This document shows, in pieces, positions 13,001-15,934 of a stretch of 15,934 nucleotides of DNA (position 1 is the stretch's first letter; every line of letters starts with the position of its first letter). The notes under the pieces were generated by a model. The model ran no database searches. It was not told where the DNA came from and worked only from the letters and a program-made list of their open reading frames with translations. The translations under genes and the position numbers were made by a program. This DNA is from an uncultured Clostridia bacterium (GTDB lineage Bacteria > Bacillota > Clostridia > Christensenellales > Borkfalkiaceae). The stretch is taken from positions 1 to 15,934 of the forward strand of contig CANREX010000162.1 of assembly GCA_947629735.1 (NCBI GenBank), read 5' to 3'.

Positions 13001-15934
13001 CTGCCTTCCACGTTGCCTTCAACTTCGAGTTTAAGCTCGCTGCCGTACTGCACGGTGTTATTCTTGATTGTGAGTTCAAGCGCCTGCCTGTCGATCATGA
13101 GCATGAAATCATGTTCCGCGCCGAGGTAGTTCTGGCTCTCTTCCACCTTTACATGCAGATTGACAGAGCCCATTTCCTCGGGATTTATTATGTTCATGCC
13201 GTCGCCGCTCAGGCTCGCCACGCCCTGAACGTTATCCAAGGTGAACGTCACTTTCGCGTTGCCGTCGTTGCCCTTCAACCTCGTGAGCAGGTCAACCGCC
13301 TTGCCGACATTGAATTCCGTGTTGGGCATCGTGAGCGTTATCGCTTTCTTGCCTATTACAAATACCGTGGTAGCGGAAATGCTGCCTTCGAACGTGTAAT
13401 CGGAGTTGGAAAGTCCGGTTACGTGCGCGTCCGTGTAGGTATCGGCGTTGATGTGACCGCCCGCGACGTATACTTCGCAAGTATCGCCTTCGACGAGGTT
13501 CGAAACCTCTGCGGTAGGCATCTGCGTTTCGCCGTTGTAGATGAATTGGGTCTGCAACCAGTTGAATTCCGCAACTCTCTGCTTGATCACGATAACCGCT
13601 TCCGTGGGTATTTCGTCGAGGTAGCTATCCGTCTCGGAGACGGTAATAAGTATTATTATGTCGCCTGCATGAGCGGGCATAAGCACGCCGTCGACTATCT
13701 TGCCCTGCGTGGTATCCTTCAATGTGTAGGTAACCTTGCCGGGGTCGTCGTCGTTGCCGCTTATTCTCAATTCAAGGCTCTCGCCGTAAACGCCTTCTGT
13801 GGAGAGAAGCTCGGTCACGCGTTCGGACTTGGTGACTTTGATTTCCAAAGTGCCGTCGTACGATTCGCAGTTCTCGGTTTCGTCGATGTGGACTTTTATC
13901 TTGACAACGCCCACTCTCGTTCCCTTGAACAGGTAGCCTTGCTCCTCGTCCAATGTGAGTTCGCCGAGACCCGCGCTCTCGTTCTTGCTTACTTCCAACG
14001 TGTAGTCCGCGTCGTCGTAATTGCCGAGAAGTTCGAGAAGCGTAGTCGCGCCGTACGCCACGGATTCGGGCGAAAGCGAAGGATTGATTTTAGCCCTTAC
14101 TATCTTGTATTCCTGCTCATACTCTTGATCGAGCACGTAATTGGGGTTATTTGTTTCCTTAGCCTTTACAACGTAATCGCCGACTTTGGTATGTTCGCCG
14201 TCCACTTCGAGGACAACCGAGCAAGTATCGTCGCCGAGAGGCGTTACGTTTGCTTTCGGCATCTGAGGTTCACCGTTGTACGGAAGTTCCAGATCGCCCC
14301 ACTCTATCGAAAGAACATAAGGGTTGATCTTGAAATCGCAATCGGTATCCGCCGCGTTGACGAGCGTGTAGTTCTTGTTGTCGAGCGCCATTACGTGTGC
14401 GGTGTGATCGCCCGCGTCCGTCGCGCCCACGACGGTAAGATTACACTCATCGTCGTTCACGAGATTGGTTATCTTGACTTCGGGATAATGCTCCTCTGTG
14501 TCGTAATCGAACTCGCGGGTATCGCCCCATTCGAGCTTGACAACGCGCTGCAAAATCTCAAAGTTGACGCTGACGTCCGTCTCGTCGTAATACTCGTTCG
14601 CCGCGATATGCACGGATATGGTAATCTTGCCCGCCGTCTTGGGATTGAGTATGCCGCCCTCCAATATCTCGGCGTTGAGACTATACATGCTGGGTATAGA
14701 GTAGGTGACTTCGCCGAACATCAATTCGCCCTCGGGCGTGCGCAGGTTGCCGTTGTCGTCGTCAAGCTCCAACGTGAGCTGATTGCCGTACGTTACGCTG
14801 CTGACTTTGAGTTTGGCGGGCGCTTTGCCCTTGACTACTTCTATTACGCCCGTGATTTCCGCCGCGGAGCTGTTGCGCGTTTCCGCAACGGTTATCTTGA
14901 CTTCTATGAAGCCTATCTTCTTGCCCGTCAGATATCCGTCGCCTTCGCTGTCGACATACTTCAAGCCTTCGCCATCGACGAGAGCTTCTGCCGATAAGCC
15001 GCCCTTGGTGACTTCGAACGTGACGTCGCCGCCGCCGATATTGCCCGTGAACTCTATCTTCGTGCGTTCGCCGACAACTATCTTGGTGGTAACCAATTCA
15101 AGCTCGGTTTCCGCTGCCAATATCTCGAACGGGCAGCTGAGGTTGGAAAGACCTTCATACGAATAGTTGGGGTTGGAAAGACCCGTAACTTTCGCATTGT
15201 ACTTGCCGGAAGGTATCCTTTCGCCGCTTACGTAAACTTCGCACTCTTCCGCACTGTCCGTGCCCTCGCCTATTACGCCGTGAGCCGTAGCGGTGGGTTT
15301 CTGCGCTTCTCCCGTGTAGTGGAAGGTCGTATCTCCCCAGCTTATGGAGGTGAGCATCTTCTTCTGTATCGAGTAAGTCGTCCTGATATTGATGCCGCCC
15401 TCAATCGTGTAGTTGGCGGAATCGCTTATCTCCTCGACTTCCGAGATGATGTTTTCGCCCGCGTTCTTCTGACCGCTTACCCTTTGAATGGTGCAAGGAT
15501 AGCCATCTACCGCGTTGGTTATTCTTGCGGTAGGACGCTGTATCTGCCCGTTATAGATAAGTTCGGGGCAAGACCACTCTACGATTATGGGAAGTTTGGT
15601 AATCGTTACTTCGAATACCTTTTCTATTGCGTTGTAGTTTTCGGATTCGTCTACGGAAATTTTCAGGTAGACTACGCCCGCGCCCGTCGCTTTGAGAGTA
15701 GCGTTGTTGTCGCCCGTGAGTTCCGCTTTGCCCGTAGGCGTTTCGCCGTCGTATTCGTCGAGCAGCTCATAGTGGACGTCGCTTTCATCGGGGTTGAAGC
15801 CGAGCGTGAGGTTGAGTTCCGAACCGAACACGACTGTCGCCGTGCCGACGCCGGGCTTAGTGGGCTTATCTTCGCCGCCACCGCCGCCTTCGCTGCCGCC
15901 GCCGGAATCACCGCCGCCTTCTCCGCCGGAGCTG
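10084..15934 (-). CDS. Giant secreted protein with interleaved MBG Ig-like and beta-sandwich modules and dockerin-like C-terminus (5' end outside window)
   Basis: The frame is open to the right edge, giving 1949 visible residues; the true start lies outside. A GTG at 15829-15831 is not the start, since the frame continues upstream through 34 codons that include a Gly/Ser/Glu linker (20 of 34 are Gly or Ser) and fall inside a beta strand. Numbered from that GTG, eleven MBG-type Ig-like modules show W...YNG..Q.P.A near residues 83, 164, 434, 510, 757, 1004, 1275, 1354, 1439, 1524 and 1602. Nine other beta modules (YG..L.L...GN type) occupy 1-78, 236-335, 337-428, 580-668, 670-750, 828-913, 915-996, 1085-1174 and 1176-1268, mostly in pairs. 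Residues 1733-1843 are the module shared with the downstream gene. D1851-D1862 is an intact dockerin calcium loop with a degenerate second half after it. It is probably a long extracellular adhesin or stalk docked onto a cohesin-type partner. No catalytic motif was seen. The last ~550 bases are much more AT-rich than the rest. Confidence 0.88.
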   Translation of the reverse strand, partial: SSGGEGGGDSGGGSEGGGGGEDKPTKPGVGTATVVFGSELNLTLGFNPDESDVHYELLDEYDGETPTGKAELTGDNNATLKATGAGVVYLKISVDESENYNAIEKVFEVTITKLPIIVEWSCPELIYNGQIQRPTARITNAVDGYPCTIQRVSGQKNAGENIISEVEEISDSANYTIEGGINIRTTYSIQKKMLTSISWGDTTFHYTGEAQKPTATAHGVIGEGTDSAEECEVYVSGERIPSGKYNAKVTGLSNPNYSYEGLSNLSCPFEILAAETELELVTTKIVVGERTKIEFTGNIGGGDVTFEVTKGGLSAEALVDGEGLKYVDSEGDGYLTGKKIGFIEVKITVAETRNSSAAEITGVIEVVKGKAPAKLKVSSVTYGNQLTLELDDDNGNLRTPEGELMFGEVTYSIPSMYSLNAEILEGGILNPKTAGKITISVHIAANEYYDETDVSVNFEILQRVVKLEWGDTREFDYDTEEHYPEVKITNLVNDDECNLTVVGATDAGDHTAHVMALDNKNYTLVNAADTDCDFKINPYVLSIEWGDLELPYNGEPQMPKANVTPLGDDTCSVVLEVDGEHTKVGDYVVKAKETNNPNYVLDQEYEQEYKIVRAKINPSLSPESVAYGATTLLELLGNYDDADYTLEVSKNESAGLGELTLDEEQGYLFKGTRVGVVKIKVHIDETENCESYDGTLEIKVTKSERVTELLSTEGVYGESLELRISGNDDDPGKVTYTLKDTTQGKIVDGVLMPAHAGDIIILITVSETDSYLDEIPTEAVIVIKQRVAEFNWLQTQFIYNGETQMPTAEVSNLVEGDTCEVYVAGGHINADTYTDAHVTGLSNSDYTFEGSISATTVFVIGKKAITLTMPNTEFNVGKAVDLLTRLKGNDGNAKVTFTLDNVQGVASLSGDGMNIINPEEMGSVNLHVKVEESQNYLGAEHDFMLMIDRQALELTIKNNTVQYGSELKLEVEGNVEGSQVLYTVTAVSGSAYIRGDDILVATGAGVVVVTATVAATASYAKTTEEFEITITPIKVELSWSNTEFTYNGKDRFAPTAVVSRGLILGDTCNVVVEGGQIDAGTYNTAYATKLVNEDGTENKNYTLEGVMTQGPQFEIKKATPSIQILTKEITQFVTTTIKLETNVTFSGVYFEWDDVIPSDVGTLIGECTLNATTGEITGTKLGWIHVTVTVSGSNNYEPGTASGFIEVQKPAAQVDFDNHEVVYGETVDLTLIDLDPQDGVTYGYEIKADCEGEVKLQSGSISKPGDKITIKGTRVGKAIIIITVTESNKYKDTKKEIEITVLPKTLEIEWEPGEFTYNGTYQAPKAKIANPESGDEDIYLDVLGAVNAGTDCVATVTGSPNPNYTIDGIPEDQLKHTFEIKPLVVVLEWQPSDFTYNGKEQAPQAVVTNVVTNAITGELDTCKVIVQGAKDATTGSTKHTATALSVDNPNYTVEGCAEPTHEFTIKPYGVYIVWGETELVYNGEDQAPEATAVGTFDGDVVKAKVTGQQRNVTNNGRANATQLDNPNYTIIEATGAEGEPENAGKKQVSFSIVKARLTFSELVLEKPYNGEAQSPTVKANALGDDTINIRISGGSKTDVGEYEVTLGIDTSGSGYENYYIDDEDATQTFVITKATVKIKVTTKNVTVEYTGANVDLSGKDWYTLSIVDGLVPADSGKGLTELFPVSEGKFIPIFQAADGTQYEKVGQRGTYTLLIDAEKSSYKFNDSTNYTTELVYDDAAHGTLTIEGGTALKLSGTSTYDFWLLEQQSEYGMMLNYRTTYEAKGLVHGKDDLEFERVVLGGILPNTSIQDFLENIDSEQLGKIRIYNNFGVLVYDRGNEWATDDDTYDSVYWADSEHAIGTGWKVLYGDDEDAADVVYVSVLGDLDGDGHYGGGDVSVLGRYIKGLISEIDTECYLAMLLSNFGGVSNEDLTYVSSLIDEEFTVDELF

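Noticed and set aside
12277..14997. A 906-codon open frame on the plus strand
   Set aside because: It lies wholly antisense to the giant MBG protein gene, whose modules are unmistakable. Its translation is Arg/Val/Tyr-rich without domain pattern, as expected when GC-rich codons leave few antisense stops.
15829..15831. GTG as the start of the giant gene
   Set aside because: The same frame is open for the remaining 34 codons to the edge and encodes a Gly-rich linker followed by a sensible beta strand (GTATVVFGSELNLTL), so the GTG is an internal Val.

Overview
The window is an enzyme-free block of cell-surface protein genes. All five real genes lie on the minus strand, so transcription runs from high to low coordinates. 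AT-rich intergenic DNA, TTGACA/TATAAT-type promoters, an AAGGAGG ribosome binding site and an extracellular dockerin-like module point to a Gram-positive anaerobe of the Bacillota (Clostridia), probably an uncultured gut-type lineage. The lineage is inference; no rRNA or housekeeping gene is present to fix it.

Layout in transcription order. (1) 15934-10084: a giant secreted protein, cut by the right edge. A Gly/Ser/Glu linker is followed by nine generic beta-sandwich modules interleaved with eleven MBG-type Ig-like modules, and it ends in a conserved module plus a dockerin-like domain. (2) 9930-7612: a 772-residue secreted protein with its own strong promoter and ribosome binding site. It has a signal peptide, a cohesin-like N-terminal module, three cadherin-like beta-sandwich modules, and the same C-terminal module plus dockerin. 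(3) 7470-6391: a 359-residue protein with an N-terminal membrane anchor, four His/Cys-Cys-Cys-His repeats plus a fifth partial one, and a C-terminal copy of the cohesin-like module. (4) 6339-586: a 1917-residue protein with a signal peptide, the cohesin-like module, a long stalk of cadherin-like modules built by nested duplication, and a C-terminal membrane anchor without a sortase motif. (5) 293-1: the start of a small membrane protein with a Gln/Pro-rich tail, cut by the left edge, with its own promoter.

How they may work together (inference): two proteins are membrane-anchored (4 by its C-terminus, 3 by its N-terminus) and carry the cohesin-like module. Two are released and end in dockerin-like domains (1 and 2). 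Protein 2 carries both module types and shares its first ~570 residues in architecture with protein 4. This is the arrangement of a cellulosome-like anchoring system in which the docked parts are adhesive or structural stalks rather than enzymes. The cohesin identity is the weak link: it rests on fold-like pattern and context, not on a recognised signature.

Base composition is mosaic. The shared end modules lie in AT-rich DNA and the repeat stalks of proteins 1 and 4 in GC-rich DNA, which suggests module shuffling. No tRNA, rRNA, CRISPR array, transposase or phage gene was seen.
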